Assembly (NCBI RefSeq): GCF_963455295.1
Contig: NZ_OY734020.1
Coordinates: 3,968,001-4,032,000 of the forward strand
Direction: 5' to 3'
From: Candidatus Thiodiazotropha sp. CDECU1
GTDB lineage: Bacteria > Pseudomonadota > Gammaproteobacteria > Chromatiales > Chromatiaceae
DNA length: 64,000 bases
Of this stretch, positions 1 through 8,483 are shown in pieces. The notes beneath the pieces were generated by a model that had not been told where the DNA came from, made no database searches, and saw nothing but the letters and a program-made list of their open reading frames with translations. Within the stretch, counting starts at the first letter, position 1; the number at the start of each line of letters is the position of its first letter. The translations under genes were made by a program, and so were the position numbers.

Positions 1-1030
1 GAGCCCCGAGCACCACATCCACCACCCGGGTGCTGGTCTCCACATTGCCCGCCGCAACGGCGGCTGGGCGTTTGGCATTCAACAGACAACCCGCAGGAAC
101 CCGCAACTGAATGGCTCGGAAGCTGCCTGCGCAAGCCGGTGTCTGGGGTGGCATCAAACAGCGAAACACATAGTAGACAGCAGCAGCGGCCACCGATAAG
201 GGGGCATTGATATTCCCCCCAACCTGATCGGCGGTGCCACTGAAATCGACCAGGATAGCTTCCGCTTTCACAACCAGTCTGACCTGAATGGGGATATCAC
301 GATTCCCCTGACCATCATCGTCCATGAAATCCTTGAAGCGATACTCTCCGGGAGGTATCTGTTGCAACGCCCCCCGCGCCAGACGCTCTGCATAGGCATT
401 GAGCTCACCCAGGCCGGACAGAAAGGCATCCCTGCCCCATTCATCAATCAACTGGGCGAGTCGCTTCAGACCGCTTCTATTGGCACTGACCTGGGCCGCG
501 AAATCACCTTCTGATTCTCCTGGATTGCGATTATCCCGGGTGATCGCGGTGAGAAAATCCCTATCGATAGCTCCACCTCTGACCAGTCTACCCGGCGGTA
601 TCACACGCCCCTCCTGATCGAGGGAGTGCGATACCGGCATAGAACCCGGCGAACTGGCACCGATATCGGCATGATGCGCACGGTTGACCAGAAAGGCCGT
701 CAGCCGGCCCTCCCAGAAGAGCGGCGCGATAAGCGTGACATCGGGCAGATGAGTCCCCCCCAAAAAAGGATCGTTTAATACCACCATGTCCCCCTCGCGC
801 CACTCCACCTTGGCGACGATGTCCGCCATGGCATAGGCCATGCTGCCGAGATGGACCGGGATATGGGCGGCCTGGGCGCATAGCTCGCCCTGGGCGTCGA
901 ACACCGCACAGGAGAAATCGAGCCGGTCACGAATGTTGGGGGAGAAGGCGGCGTTACGCAACACCGCTCCCATCTCATCGCAGACCGCCTCCAGGCGCGA
1001 GGCGAAGATACTGAGCTCGACCGGGTTCAT
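1..1030 (-). CDS. Hydantoinase B / oxoprolinase B-type protein, 3' end cut off by window edge
   Basis: The reverse strand is open from an ATG at 1030 to base 1 with no stop, giving about 343 residues of an N-terminal fragment. It starts [20 protein letters not shown] and contains [34 protein letters not shown] and [10 protein letters not shown], all typical of the hydantoinase B / HyuB family. In that family the B subunit works with an ATP-dependent HyuA partner to open hydantoins or 5-oxoproline. No HyuA partner lies in the window on the upstream side, so it may lie beyond base 1 or be fused elsewhere. The ribosome binding site is weak (GATGAG just before the start). The family call is firm; the substrate cannot be told. 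Confidence 0.85.
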   Translation of the reverse strand, partial: MNPVELSIFASRLEAVCDEMGAVLRNAAFSPNIRDRLDFSCAVFDAQGELCAQAAHIPVHLGSMAYAMADIVAKVEWREGDMVVLNDPFLGGTHLPDVTLIAPLFWEGRLTAFLVNRAHHADIGASSPGSMPVSHSLDQEGRVIPPGRLVRGGAIDRDFLTAITRDNRNPGESEGDFAAQVSANRSGLKRLAQLIDEWGRDAFLSGLGELNAYAERLARGALQQIPPGEYRFKDFMDDDGQGNRDIPIQVRLVVKAEAILVDFSGTADQVGGNINAPLSVAAAAVYYVFRCLMPPQTPACAGSFRAIQLRVPAGCLLNAKRPAAVAAGNVETSTRVVDVVLGA

Positions 1031-1243
1031 ACTTGTCTCATCTAGGGCCTGTTAACACTAATCCAATTAGCTGATAGATTATTAAAAATATCTCGTACAG
1101 AACATCCCTGAAGATATATCCCAATCCAAAACATACACCTTATGGTAGGCGCCAGACAGTTATCTTTCGTAGAACCGGCAGAGATGCCGCGCAAGCCCCA
1201 CCAGCATACCCCAAGGGCACTTCCTTTGGGCACAGGGAAGTGC

Positions 1244-1280
1244 TGTCGGGGCGTCGGAGAAAGACAACCCTCAGGTGCCG
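1244..1280 (+). repeat. 37-nt dispersed repeat, copy 1
   Basis: This 37-nt segment matches the reverse complement of 55408-55444 with 4 mismatches, including a 22-nt block with none. An inverted repeat spans it: GGCGTC near the 5' side pairs with GGTGCC here (two G-T wobbles) and with GACGCC in the other copy. Pairing is therefore kept despite base changes. It follows directly after a separate hairpin at 1217-1243. Both copies lie in noncoding gaps. Confidence 0.7.
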
Positions 1281-1454
1281 AGATTCGATGGCCCAAAATC
1301 CTGCTACTCAAACTCAGTAGCAGTGGTACTATTTCCCCCACAACACCCCCTGTTGCAACCCGGCTATTGCACCGCTAGAATAGCTGACCATTCTACTAGG
1401 TTATTGATCGGATCTCTCTATCACGAGGATCACAACAAGAATTCATATCAAACG

Positions 1455-1460
1455 AAGGAG
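1455..1460 (+). promoter_or_regulatory. Ribosome binding site fixing the sodB start
   Basis: AAGGAG ends 9 bases before the ATG at 1470. The reading frame continues upstream to 1275, but this site and the normal SodB N-terminus place the true start at 1470. Confidence 0.85.
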
Positions 1461-1469
1461 TACCATTCC

Positions 1470-2051
1470 ATGGCCCATGAACTACCCGCACTGCCCTATG
1501 CAATCGACGCACTGGAACCTGTTATATCGAAAGAGACATTGGAGTTTCATCACGGAAAGCACCACAACACCTATGTGACCAATCTCAACAATCTGATCCC
1601 CGGTACAGAGTTCGAGAATGCCTCCCTGGAAGATATCATCATGAAATCATCAGGCGGTGTATTCAACAACGCTGCACAGATCTGGAATCACACCTTCTAC
1701 TGGAACTGCCTGCGCAGTCCCAACGATGCCAACGCCCCCAGCGGCGCACTGGCGGATGCCATCAACTCCACCTTCGGCTCCTTTGATGAGTTCAAAAAGC
1801 AGTTCGCCACCGCCGGCGCAACCAACTTCGGTTCCGGCTGGACCTGGCTGGTACAGAATGATGACGGCAGTCTGGAGATCTTCAACACCTCGAATGCGGG
1901 CTCGCCGATGACCTCGGGTAAAAAGGCCCTGCTCACCGCCGACGTGTGGGAGCATGCCTACTATATCGACTACCGCAATGCGCGACCCGCCTATCTGGAG
2001 GCCTTCTGGAAGGTGGTGAACTGGGACTTTGTCGCCGGCAATATGAGTTAA
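1470..2051 (+). CDS. sodB: Superoxide dismutase [Fe]
   Basis: The product has 193 residues, the same length as E. coli SodB. It converts superoxide to oxygen and hydrogen peroxide in the cytoplasm. The N-terminus [15 protein letters not shown] and the segments [36 protein letters not shown] and [16 protein letters not shown] carry the four expected metal ligands (His, His, Asp, His). The [11 protein letters not shown] and GSGWTWLV forms favour the iron-type enzyme. It is a single-gene unit with its own terminator just downstream. Iron- and RyhB-type control is common for sodB, but no Fur box could be assigned here. Confidence 0.96.
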   Translation: MAHELPALPYAIDALEPVISKETLEFHHGKHHNTYVTNLNNLIPGTEFENASLEDIIMKSSGGVFNNAAQIWNHTFYWNCLRSPNDANAPSGALADAINSTFGSFDEFKKQFATAGATNFGSGWTWLVQNDDGSLEIFNTSNAGSPMTSGKKALLTADVWEHAYYIDYRNARPAYLEAFWKVVNWDFVAGNMS

Positions 2052-2063
2052 CCCCTCTCTGCG

Positions 2064-2096
2064 CCCGTCAGCATGCCTCCGTGCTGGCGGGTTTTT
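2064..2096 (+). terminator. Intrinsic terminator of sodB
   Basis: CCCGTCAGCA (2064-2073) pairs with TGCTGGCGGG (2082-2091) around an 8-base loop and is followed at once by five T residues, 12 bases after the sodB stop codon. Confidence 0.92.
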
Positions 2097-2498
2097 GTCT
2101 CGGCCTATATCCTCTGCTCTCAGACCCGCCACACATGGATCAATCCTAGCTGTAGAAATCTAGACTTGATCTGGCATCTGTTAAGATCGGTTCCGATGTT
2201 ATCTGACAGTGGAGTAAGGCTGCCCAAGGTTTACTACCCCAAAGTAGACCTAATACAAAGCCTGTTGCACCGGCAGGGAACGGCCACAAGCGGACAGTTG
2301 CGGGTCAGAACATCAAAGACTGATCAGTGCCTGAAGGCGTCATCTGAATTATGTTTAATGACTTACATTACTAACCAAAAACAGACTTGAATTCTGGTGT
2401 ACAATTAGTCATGCAGCAGTCTATTTTTAGCGATCCTAAACTGACATTTGCAAGTTGTAAAAGCAATATTTTTTTACACCTCATCTCCAAACATGTTT
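2097..2498. other. Intergenic region between convergent sodB and the CadC-like gene
   Basis: About 400 bases with no supportable gene. A short hairpin (GGTTTACT / AGTAGACC near 2228-2251) is visible, and the last 100 bases are AT-rich. I see nothing else that can be assigned. Confidence 0.5.
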
Positions 2499-4208
2499 CT
2501 ATTCCGCCAAACTTGCTTGCTGGAGATTTTCAACAAGTCCTTCCCTGATTAATGGATCACGGAAGGGAAAGGCATAGTCCAGGCGTGCCATTGAAAAGCC
2601 CGGATTCGAGACCTCCAATTCCGCGACCTGCCACTCCATCTCATCCGTATTTCCGCTTTGGGCAAGGACTGCGATGAGCCACATGCGGGCACGCATGTGT
2701 GCTGGATTGATTTGCAAGGCCCTATTGAACGCTGCGATGGCCTCTCCATGGCGTCCCTGTAGATATCGGATCTCGCCAAGAATCTCAGCATAGGATGCAG
2801 GAATAACCGGATTGAGCCGTATCGCCGTCTGCAGAACAGTAAAGGCCTCATTAGGCTGACCCGCATAATTCATGATCCAGGCCTGCAATGCATATGCATC
2901 GGCATAATTCGGACTATAGTCGATCGCCCGCTGTGTAGCCGCGATGGCCTTCCTGTGCTCTCCCCTGAAAAGCGCAACCTGACCTGTCACAAAATGTATC
3001 TGTGGAATCGTGGGATTACTTAGCGCCGCTTTTTCTGCGTACTTCACGGCCAGAGACATTGAGTCAGATGGCTTTTCGCTCCACCCATCGATGGCCTCTC
3101 GTGAGTGGACCAGTGCAAGTCCGGCTATAGCACGGCCAAAATCCGGATCTATTTCAAGCGCCTGTGCAAAATATTCCCGGGCGGATCTATTACTGTCCGG
3201 GGTACGGTGGCCATAGGCTTCCAGGCCTCTCAGAAATAAGTCATAGGCTTCCACACTCTCGGTGGGATAGCGGCTGAAAATATTCTGCTCACCAGGTGAC
3301 AATTCAACACTCAGTGCTGCAATCACTGCGGTTGCTACCTGATCTTGTAGTCTAAAGACATCGCTTATCCCACCCTCATAACGCTCCGCCCATAGTGCTT
3401 GTTCACTGTCTGCCTCAAACAGCTGTGCATTGATCCTGACACGCTCGGATTGGCGTTGCACGCTGCCCCGCACCACATAATCTGTATTCAGCTCTCGGGA
3501 GATCTGCTGGGTTCCGGAGGTGGTGTCGCGATAGGAAAAGACCGAACCCGGTGCTATCACCTGCAGCCCCGAAACCTTGGAGAGATCTGTGATTAGGTTC
3601 GATGTTAGGCCGTTTGCAAAATAGTCCTGATCTGCTTCCCCTCCCAGGTTGTCGAACGGAAGGATGGCAACGGTGGGTCGCTCCCCGGGTCCAGTGCCCC
3701 TAAGTGCGATCTCCGGCTCAAGGGTTGCATCTTGCTGTAGCAGCATCCAAGCCATCGCTCCAGCGAACAGTGCCAGGAATAGCACAGCCCCGATCCATTG
3801 GCGACTGGACCGGGAGAATGGTCTGTCCGCCCTCTTCTCTCCAGCTTGAGACGCCTTCGGCTGCTGTCCGAACCACTCCACCTCGGCCATCAGACGATAA
3901 CCGGTCTTCGGCAGGGTTTCGATGACCCTCGGATCACGTGCATTGTCCGCAAAGGTCCGACGTAGCTTCGAGATGGTGTTGGTCAACGCATCCTCACCTA
4001 CCATACGCCCCTCCCAGATATGCTGTTCGAGTTCCGCTCGGCTGATGACACGCCCTCCCTTGGAGGCAAGGTAGACCAGGACCTGCATGGTCTTGGGTTC
4101 CAAACGAACCACCCGACCATCACCACTCACCCGCAATGCCGATGGTTCAACGTGAAAACCGCAGATCCTGAAGCTTCTCGCTTCACTCAGTTGTGGGAGG
4201 GATTCCAC
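2499..4208 (-). CDS. CadC-like membrane-anchored transcriptional regulator with TPR repeats
   Basis: This 569-residue protein has three parts. Residues about 15-110 form an OmpR/CadC-type winged-helix DNA-binding domain (RLEPKTMQVLVYLASKGGRV, TNTISKLRRTF, ETLPKTGYRL). Residues about 139-157 form a single membrane helix (IGAVLFLALFAGAMAWMLL). The periplasmic part starts with PTVAILPFDNLGGEADQDYFANG, a module common in CadC/cyclase-linked TPR proteins, and continues with TPR-like repeats at about 330-545. Regulators of this type bind DNA while held in the membrane and sense outside the cytoplasm. The gene is divergent from the cupin-Ank/Trx-soxYZ operon with about 200 bases between, so it is a good candidate regulator of that operon. 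The target is inferred from position only. Confidence 0.85.
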   Translation of the reverse strand: MESLPQLSEARSFRICGFHVEPSALRVSGDGRVVRLEPKTMQVLVYLASKGGRVISRAELEQHIWEGRMVGEDALTNTISKLRRTFADNARDPRVIETLPKTGYRLMAEVEWFGQQPKASQAGEKRADRPFSRSSRQWIGAVLFLALFAGAMAWMLLQQDATLEPEIALRGTGPGERPTVAILPFDNLGGEADQDYFANGLTSNLITDLSKVSGLQVIAPGSVFSYRDTTSGTQQISRELNTDYVVRGSVQRQSERVRINAQLFEADSEQALWAERYEGGISDVFRLQDQVATAVIAALSVELSPGEQNIFSRYPTESVEAYDLFLRGLEAYGHRTPDSNRSAREYFAQALEIDPDFGRAIAGLALVHSREAIDGWSEKPSDSMSLAVKYAEKAALSNPTIPQIHFVTGQVALFRGEHRKAIAATQRAIDYSPNYADAYALQAWIMNYAGQPNEAFTVLQTAIRLNPVIPASYAEILGEIRYLQGRHGEAIAAFNRALQINPAHMRARMWLIAVLAQSGNTDEMEWQVAELEVSNPGFSMARLDYAFPFRDPLIREGLVENLQQASLAE

Positions 4209-4256
4209 CAGGATTCAATCCTTGCAAAGTAGACTCAGCCCTTGGCATAGCCAGAC

Positions 4257-4284
4257 TTAACTTAATGTATTTAATGGATATTAT
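4257..4284 (+). promoter_or_regulatory. Candidate promoter of the cupin-soxYZ operon
   Basis: TTAACT at 4257-4262 and TATTAT at 4279-4284 are separated by 16 bases. Together they form a plausible sigma-70 promoter reading toward the cupin gene. The region is AT-rich, so other pairs are possible, including a TTGGCA at 4242. Confidence 0.35.
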
Positions 4285-4299
4285 AAAAATAACGGATAA

Positions 4300-4326
4300 C
4301 CAACGGATTTCCGTTGGGACTTTTTT
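4300..4326 (+). terminator. Terminator-like hairpin in the leader of the cupin-soxYZ operon
   Basis: A perfect 8-bp stem, CCAACGGA (4300-4307) with TCCGTTGG (4310-4317), is followed by GAC and six T residues. It reads in the plus direction 84 bases before the cupin start. It lies between divergent genes, so there is no upstream plus-strand gene nearby to terminate. It could act as a leader attenuator. Confidence 0.5.
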
Positions 4327-4409
4327 CAATACTAGCACTATTCCTCTTGATGACAGCGCCACACTTTGTGTGGGACAGCTCATTCAGTGATAACAAACAG
4401 GAGAATGAA

Positions 4410-4880
4410 ATGAAAACTACCGCCCTTATCATTAACTTGTGCGCGATGTATCTGGCTACGTCTGGCGCGGTCTTTGCCGAAAGTGAACAAACAAGCGGCA
4501 TGATGATGACACTCGAAGACCTCAAGTGGAAAGACAATCCCCGCGTGACCGGTTTAGGGGTCGCCCATATCATCGGCCACGGCAAGAAACCGGGACCATT
4601 CGTCTACCGGGTCAGATTCCCCAAGGGCCGTATCGTCCAGCCCCACAGTCATCCGGATGACCGAACCTATACGGTGATCTCGGGAACCTGGTACATCGGA
4701 TGGGGAGAAAAGTACGATCCCGAGAAGATGACAGCTTTGCCCGCAGGCAGCTTTTATACCGAACCGGCCGGGGTACCCCATTTCATTGCCACCCCAGACA
4801 GTGAGACGGTGGTACAGATAACCGGTACCGGTCCTACGGCAGCCCAATTCGTCGATCCGTCACATGCTCCCAAGAAGTAG
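4410..4880 (+). CDS. Secreted cupin-domain protein
   Basis: The product has 156 residues. It starts with a Sec-type signal peptide (MKTTALIINLCAMYLATSGAVFA), and the mature part is a single small cupin barrel. The metal-site pattern includes PHSHPDDRTYTVISGTWYIGWG and a second block at AGSFYTEPAGVPHF. The start at 4410 follows a good ribosome binding site (CAGGAGA), although the frame is open further upstream. It is the first gene of a run with the ankyrin-thioredoxin protein and SoxYZ, with a 6-base gap to the next gene, so a periplasmic role in the same sulfur process is likely. The substrate is unknown. Confidence 0.85.
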   Translation: MKTTALIINLCAMYLATSGAVFAESEQTSGMMMTLEDLKWKDNPRVTGLGVAHIIGHGKKPGPFVYRVRFPKGRIVQPHSHPDDRTYTVISGTWYIGWGEKYDPEKMTALPAGSFYTEPAGVPHFIATPDSETVVQITGTGPTAAQFVDPSHAPKK

Positions 4881-4886
4881 ACAGCA

Positions 4887-6446
4887 ATGGCTGAACTCCC
4901 ACACAAAGCTATCTTTTTGAGACGGATCAGAGAGGTCGTGGCGGCCGGTCTGCTTGCCATCCTATTGCCGACTGGAGCCACTACCCATTCGCTACCACTG
5001 CATGATGCTGTTCAATCAGAGGATGTCACGATTCTAAAAAGGGCAATTGCAGCTGAAGGATCGCTGGATGCCCAGGATCAGAACGGCTGGACTGCCTTGA
5101 TGTTCGCTATCGAGATAGGAGATACAGATAAAACATCAGTGCTGCTTGCGGCAGGGGCATCTCCTAATATCGGGGATCGACTGGGCAGGACGCCACTGCA
5201 CCTTGCTATGGAAAAACCGGTAGGCATCACACGATTGCTGATCCATGCTGGGGCCGATATGGACACACGCAATGCGGGCGGTGTAACTGCCCTCATGCAG
5301 GCAGCAGGCCTCGGACGACGGGATATAGTCGAGCTGCTATTGGAAGCACAAGCCCGTATGGACCTCAAGGACTATCAGGGCAATTCTGTAGTGGATTGGT
5401 CGCAACGCAGTAATCACAGAGAACTGCGAAGGATGCTGGAGCGGAAACTTGCGACTCAGGTTAAGGCTGAGCCAAAGACAAGCGGCACTGAATTCGCTGA
5501 AGAGGTTTTTGTTGATGTGCAGTTTCCACATTGGTTCAAAACGACCTTCCTGGAACTCGATGAGGAGCTTAAAGAAGCAGTTGGGAAGGGTAAACTAGGG
5601 TTGATGCTTTTCGTCAGCACGCGTCGCTGCAGCTACTGTAAGGCGTTTATCCAGAATGTCCTGAGCCTACCTGACATTCGCCAGCGCGTGGAGCGCTCCT
5701 TTAATGTGGTTGGACTAGAGATCTTCGACGACAGCGAGATGACCGATCCCGCAGGCCGCAGCTTCCGCGTAAAGGAGTTTGTAAGTGCCAACAAGGCCGC
5801 CTATACGCCAAGCATGATCTTCTATGGCGCGAATGGAGCGCAACAACTGAAGATCGTGGGTTACTATCCGCCGGTAAAATTCCGCGAGGTGTTGGACTAT
5901 CTGGAGGGAGCGCATTATCTACGTGAGCCTTTGCGTGACTATCTTGTCAAAACGGTCAACACATTATCGGAAACGACGAGCGGGATCATCAGCGATCCGG
6001 TGCTCTTTTCCAAACCACCCTACCAGCTTGATCGACACACCCGAGCTGCGAAACAGCCACTGTTGGTGCTATTCGAACGCCCCAATTGCGGTGCCTGTGA
6101 ACGCTTCCATCGAAGGGTACTTGCAGACCTGTCGATTCGGCGTCTCATGCATGAGTTTGAGACAGTCCAGCTCAATGCCTCGGACAGCACGACACGCCTC
6201 ATAAGCCCGAAAGGTGAACGCACTACTCCGTCGGAATGGTATGCCCGGCTCGACCTGGCATACAGCCCGTCAATGGTCTTTTTTGACGATACGGGCCGAG
6301 AAGTCCTGCGCTTGGATTCAGAAACCCAGCGTTTTCGCATGGAGGGAACACTCCAGCTGGTACTCGAGAAGGGTTATGAGAAGGATGCCCAACTGCAGCG
6401 CTGGAGGCGGGATAAGGCAATACAGCTGTTTAATCTCGAGAAGTAG
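4887..6446 (+). CDS. Ankyrin-repeat protein fused to two SoxW-like thioredoxin domains
   Basis: The 519-residue protein has a probable signal segment (residues about 14-33), then four ankyrin repeats (about 36-190; for example NGWTALMFAIEIGDT and GRTPLHLAMEK). Two thioredoxin-fold domains follow. The first has CSYC at 248-251 and a cis-proline block TPSM at 307; the second has CGAC at 401-404 and SPSM at 460. Both resemble SoxW-type periplasmic thioredoxins, which keep the SoxYZ carrier active by reducing disulfides. The gene lies between the cupin and soxY in one transcript direction. Ankyrin fused to two SoxW-like domains is an unusual architecture. SoxYZ as redox partner is inferred from context. 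Confidence 0.85.
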   Translation: MAELPHKAIFLRRIREVVAAGLLAILLPTGATTHSLPLHDAVQSEDVTILKRAIAAEGSLDAQDQNGWTALMFAIEIGDTDKTSVLLAAGASPNIGDRLGRTPLHLAMEKPVGITRLLIHAGADMDTRNAGGVTALMQAAGLGRRDIVELLLEAQARMDLKDYQGNSVVDWSQRSNHRELRRMLERKLATQVKAEPKTSGTEFAEEVFVDVQFPHWFKTTFLELDEELKEAVGKGKLGLMLFVSTRRCSYCKAFIQNVLSLPDIRQRVERSFNVVGLEIFDDSEMTDPAGRSFRVKEFVSANKAAYTPSMIFYGANGAQQLKIVGYYPPVKFREVLDYLEGAHYLREPLRDYLVKTVNTLSETTSGIISDPVLFSKPPYQLDRHTRAAKQPLLVLFERPNCGACERFHRRVLADLSIRRLMHEFETVQLNASDSTTRLISPKGERTTPSEWYARLDLAYSPSMVFFDDTGREVLRLDSETQRFRMEGTLQLVLEKGYEKDAQLQRWRRDKAIQLFNLEK

Positions 6447-6495
6447 TGAGTTAACCAGAGGCGCTCTGGTCAATAGAATATGAGGAGTTGAAACA

Positions 6496-6969
6496 ATGAC
6501 ACAGAAAATACAACGCAGGTTATTTCTAAAGGTCTCATTAAGCGCGGGATTGATTGGTACTGCCACTGCTGCAGGTTTATTGATCCCGCAGCGTGTATTT
6601 GCCATTTGGGATCAGAAGGCATTTAGTTCCAAGAAGGTTGAAGATGCTCTGATGAACGGTCTTGGTAGCGCTATTACGGAGATATCCGATGCTATCCATA
6701 TTGATGCGCCTGATGTTGCTGCAGATGGATCCACAGTCCCGATAAATGTTGCAACTACCTTGCCCAATGTGGAATCCATCGCCGTGCTTGCAGAAAAGAA
6801 TCCAAGGCCGTTGTGTAGCATCATTCATCCCGGTCCCGGTATTCGATCGAAGGTCGGAATACGCATCAAGATGGGTAAAACGGCAGACGTCATCGCTGTG
6901 ATCAAATCAAATGGGAGACTGTTTATGGCACGGCGCACTGTAAAGGTGACCGCCAGTGGCTGTGCGTAG
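6496..6969 (+). CDS. soxY: SoxY-family sulfur carrier with atypical C-terminus
   Basis: The 157-residue protein begins with a Tat signal (RRLFLK at residues 7-12, then a hydrophobic stretch ending near VFA). A SoxY-type beta-sandwich domain follows. In the Sox system, SoxY carries thiosulfate-derived sulfur on a C-terminal cysteine while bound to SoxZ in the periplasm. The usual tail is GGCGG. Here the protein ends in ASGCA, so the carrier cysteine (C156) is present but the trailing glycines are missing. A second cysteine (C107, in NPRPLCSI) sits where alanine or valine is usual. soxZ follows 54 bases later. The family is clear from sequence and neighbour; the exact activity may differ from canonical SoxY. 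Confidence 0.85.
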   Translation: MTQKIQRRLFLKVSLSAGLIGTATAAGLLIPQRVFAIWDQKAFSSKKVEDALMNGLGSAITEISDAIHIDAPDVAADGSTVPINVATTLPNVESIAVLAEKNPRPLCSIIHPGPGIRSKVGIRIKMGKTADVIAVIKSNGRLFMARRTVKVTASGCA

Positions 6970-7023
6970 CACATGAGCATTAATCACGCTCAACACCACT
7001 CAACCTATCAAGAGGTAATCAAG

Positions 7024-7341
7024 ATGAACAGGAAAACCATTAAACTTCGTGCAAAGCTCAAAAACGGTGTGACCACTGTCAGATCCTTGATGCTACACCC
7101 CATGGAGACAGGATTGAGAAAAGACAAGAAGACCGGAAAGGCAATGCCCGCCCATTATATTCAGGAAGTTGCATGCCGGCATAATGGGGAGTTGAAGGTT
7201 ACGACTGAGTTTGGAATCTCCGTCTCGAAAAACCCTTTTCTACAGTTTGAACTTGAAGGTGGTGAAAAGGGGGATATCCTGGAGCTGACATGGAGAGACA
7301 ATAGAGGGGAGACAGAATCTGCAACAACACAAATCAAATAG
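7024..7341 (+). CDS. soxZ: SoxZ, sulfur carrier partner protein
   Basis: The 105-residue protein lacks a signal peptide, as is normal for SoxZ, which is exported with SoxY as a complex. Segments such as TVRSLMLHPMETGLRKD, PAHYIQEVACRHNGE and ILELTWRDNRGETE match the SoxZ family. The start at 7024 follows AGAGGT; the frame is open upstream to 6973 but without a ribosome site. It is the last gene of the cupin operon. No soxA, soxX, soxB or soxCD is present in the window, so the catalytic Sox enzymes must be elsewhere if they exist. Confidence 0.9.
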   Translation: MNRKTIKLRAKLKNGVTTVRSLMLHPMETGLRKDKKTGKAMPAHYIQEVACRHNGELKVTTEFGISVSKNPFLQFELEGGEKGDILELTWRDNRGETESATTQIK

Positions 7342-7890
7342 TCTCAGGGGCCTCTGACGGAATCAGGGACTCCTCAAATATCAGCATACTCTAGTGTCTC
7401 AAATCAACCAAAAACTGCCTGTTTCCCAGAATCGGTAATTGGCGGCTAAGAGTCAGGATCAGTCGATCAGTACAGATGCACCCAATGACCGGTATGGTCG
7501 CGTAGCAGGCGTCTAGGCTGAAAACTTATTATGTCCGTTTTTTCTTGCGAGGAAGATACGACTGTCAGATGGCATCAAAATTAAAATTCCAAAATGTCAG
7601 ATTAAGTCCGTACTTCTACACCTAGCCGGAATTGGGTCAAGGCTCCCACCCTGAATCTTCTTAATAACGACAGTAAAAATGCATAGTCACGCAACCAAGC
7701 CCGTCTATGTTGGCTCTCTGGATTTACTAGAATTCTGCTTCTGAAGCATATGGCTAACGAGAATATGACTATGTGTTTGAAGAAGATATGCCTGACAGTT
7801 GCAGCAACCGGCATAGCGACACTGTTGATGCATAGTTTTTAATACGATAGTAAGATCTATAGGATTTTTACTAGGTTTCAGGTGAGCGCT
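7342..7890. other. Intergenic region downstream of soxZ
   Basis: About 550 bases with no supported gene. A 30-codon reading frame at 7750-7842 encodes a lysine-rich start and a short hydrophobic stretch resembling a cut-off signal peptide, but it has no convincing ribosome binding site. The rest shows no repeats or clear terminator. Confidence 0.5.
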
Positions 7891-8481
7891 ATGGCAATCC
7901 CACTTACAAAGAAAGAGATCGAGCAACTGCCGGTGCAGCCATATGATGACATGCGACAGGATTTACAGACTGGTGACCTGGTGTTCTGTTCCGGTTCCTA
8001 TTTCTTCTCGCAAGCTGTGCAAAAGTTCACCCATTCAGTGTGGAGCCATGTGGGCATGATCTACAGGGATCCGACGTTACAAAGGATCTTCGTATTGGAG
8101 AGTGAGACTTTTATCGGGGTGCGATTGGCCCCGCTATCCAAGTATCTTCGCGACTACCATGGCAAGAACCGTCCCTATAAAGGCCATATCGTGATTGCAA
8201 ACGTGAATCCGCCCGTGGATGAAGAGAGGCTCAACCAGGCTATCAGCTACGGCATGGACGAACTCACCAAACCCTATGACAATTTTGAGATTCTGCGGAT
8301 AGGGGTGCGTATTCTGTTCAAGATCAGCCGCCGTACCCAGGATCGGAAATATATCTGCTCTGAATTAGTCTACGACTGTTTCAACAGCGTTGGTGTACCT
8401 TTCAGTCTACGGGATGAATATGTCAGTCCGGACGATATCTGGCAGGATGATCAAGTCCAGCCAAAATATAGAATCTTTTGA
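7891..8481 (+). CDS. YiiX-like permuted NlpC/P60 (papain-like) amidase
   Basis: The product has 196 residues from the ATG at 7891, which follows AGGTGAG with 4 bases between. An in-frame GTG at 7882 is an alternative that lies inside that site. The family pattern is clear: GDLVFCSGSYFFS near the start, WSHVGMIYRD with the histidine, and YICSELVYDCF with the likely catalytic cysteine, in the permuted order of YiiX/YebB-type proteins. Members cleave amide bonds in peptidoglycan or lipids; the substrate here is unknown. No signal peptide is seen. The gene converges on pyk, with only 2 bases between the stop codons. Confidence 0.82.
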   Translation: MAIPLTKKEIEQLPVQPYDDMRQDLQTGDLVFCSGSYFFSQAVQKFTHSVWSHVGMIYRDPTLQRIFVLESETFIGVRLAPLSKYLRDYHGKNRPYKGHIVIANVNPPVDEERLNQAISYGMDELTKPYDNFEILRIGVRILFKISRRTQDRKYICSELVYDCFNSVGVPFSLRDEYVSPDDIWQDDQVQPKYRIF

Positions 8482-8483
8482 GG

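Larger units (their letters stand above)
1031..1469. other. Intergenic region upstream of sodB with hairpins and a dispersed repeat
   Basis: This 439-base stretch has no convincing gene. It holds a strong hairpin (GCACTTCC at 1217-1224 pairing with GGAAGTGC at 1236-1243) directly followed by the dispersed repeat at 1244-1280. Just before sodB there is an imperfect inverted repeat, AGAAT at 1377-1381 and ATTCT at 1390-1394, which may be part of a promoter or operator. Two short reading frames run through the stretch, but neither has a ribosome binding site or protein-like composition. Confidence 0.6.

Noticed and set aside
1142-1378. A 78-codon frame covering the dispersed repeat, sharing GVGERQPS with a frame at 55160-55486
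   Set aside because: The shared peptide comes from the shared DNA repeat. Outside it the frames differ, and neither has a ribosome site. A DNA or RNA repeat explains it better than a protein family.
1650-2132. A 160-codon minus-strand frame over sodB
   Set aside because: Overlaps sodB and its terminator; sodB is certain.
7750-7842. A 30-codon frame after soxZ (MANENMTMCLKK, then a short hydrophobic stretch)
   Set aside because: It resembles a signal peptide but stops at once and has no good ribosome site. It could be a remnant of a lost secreted protein but cannot be supported as a gene.
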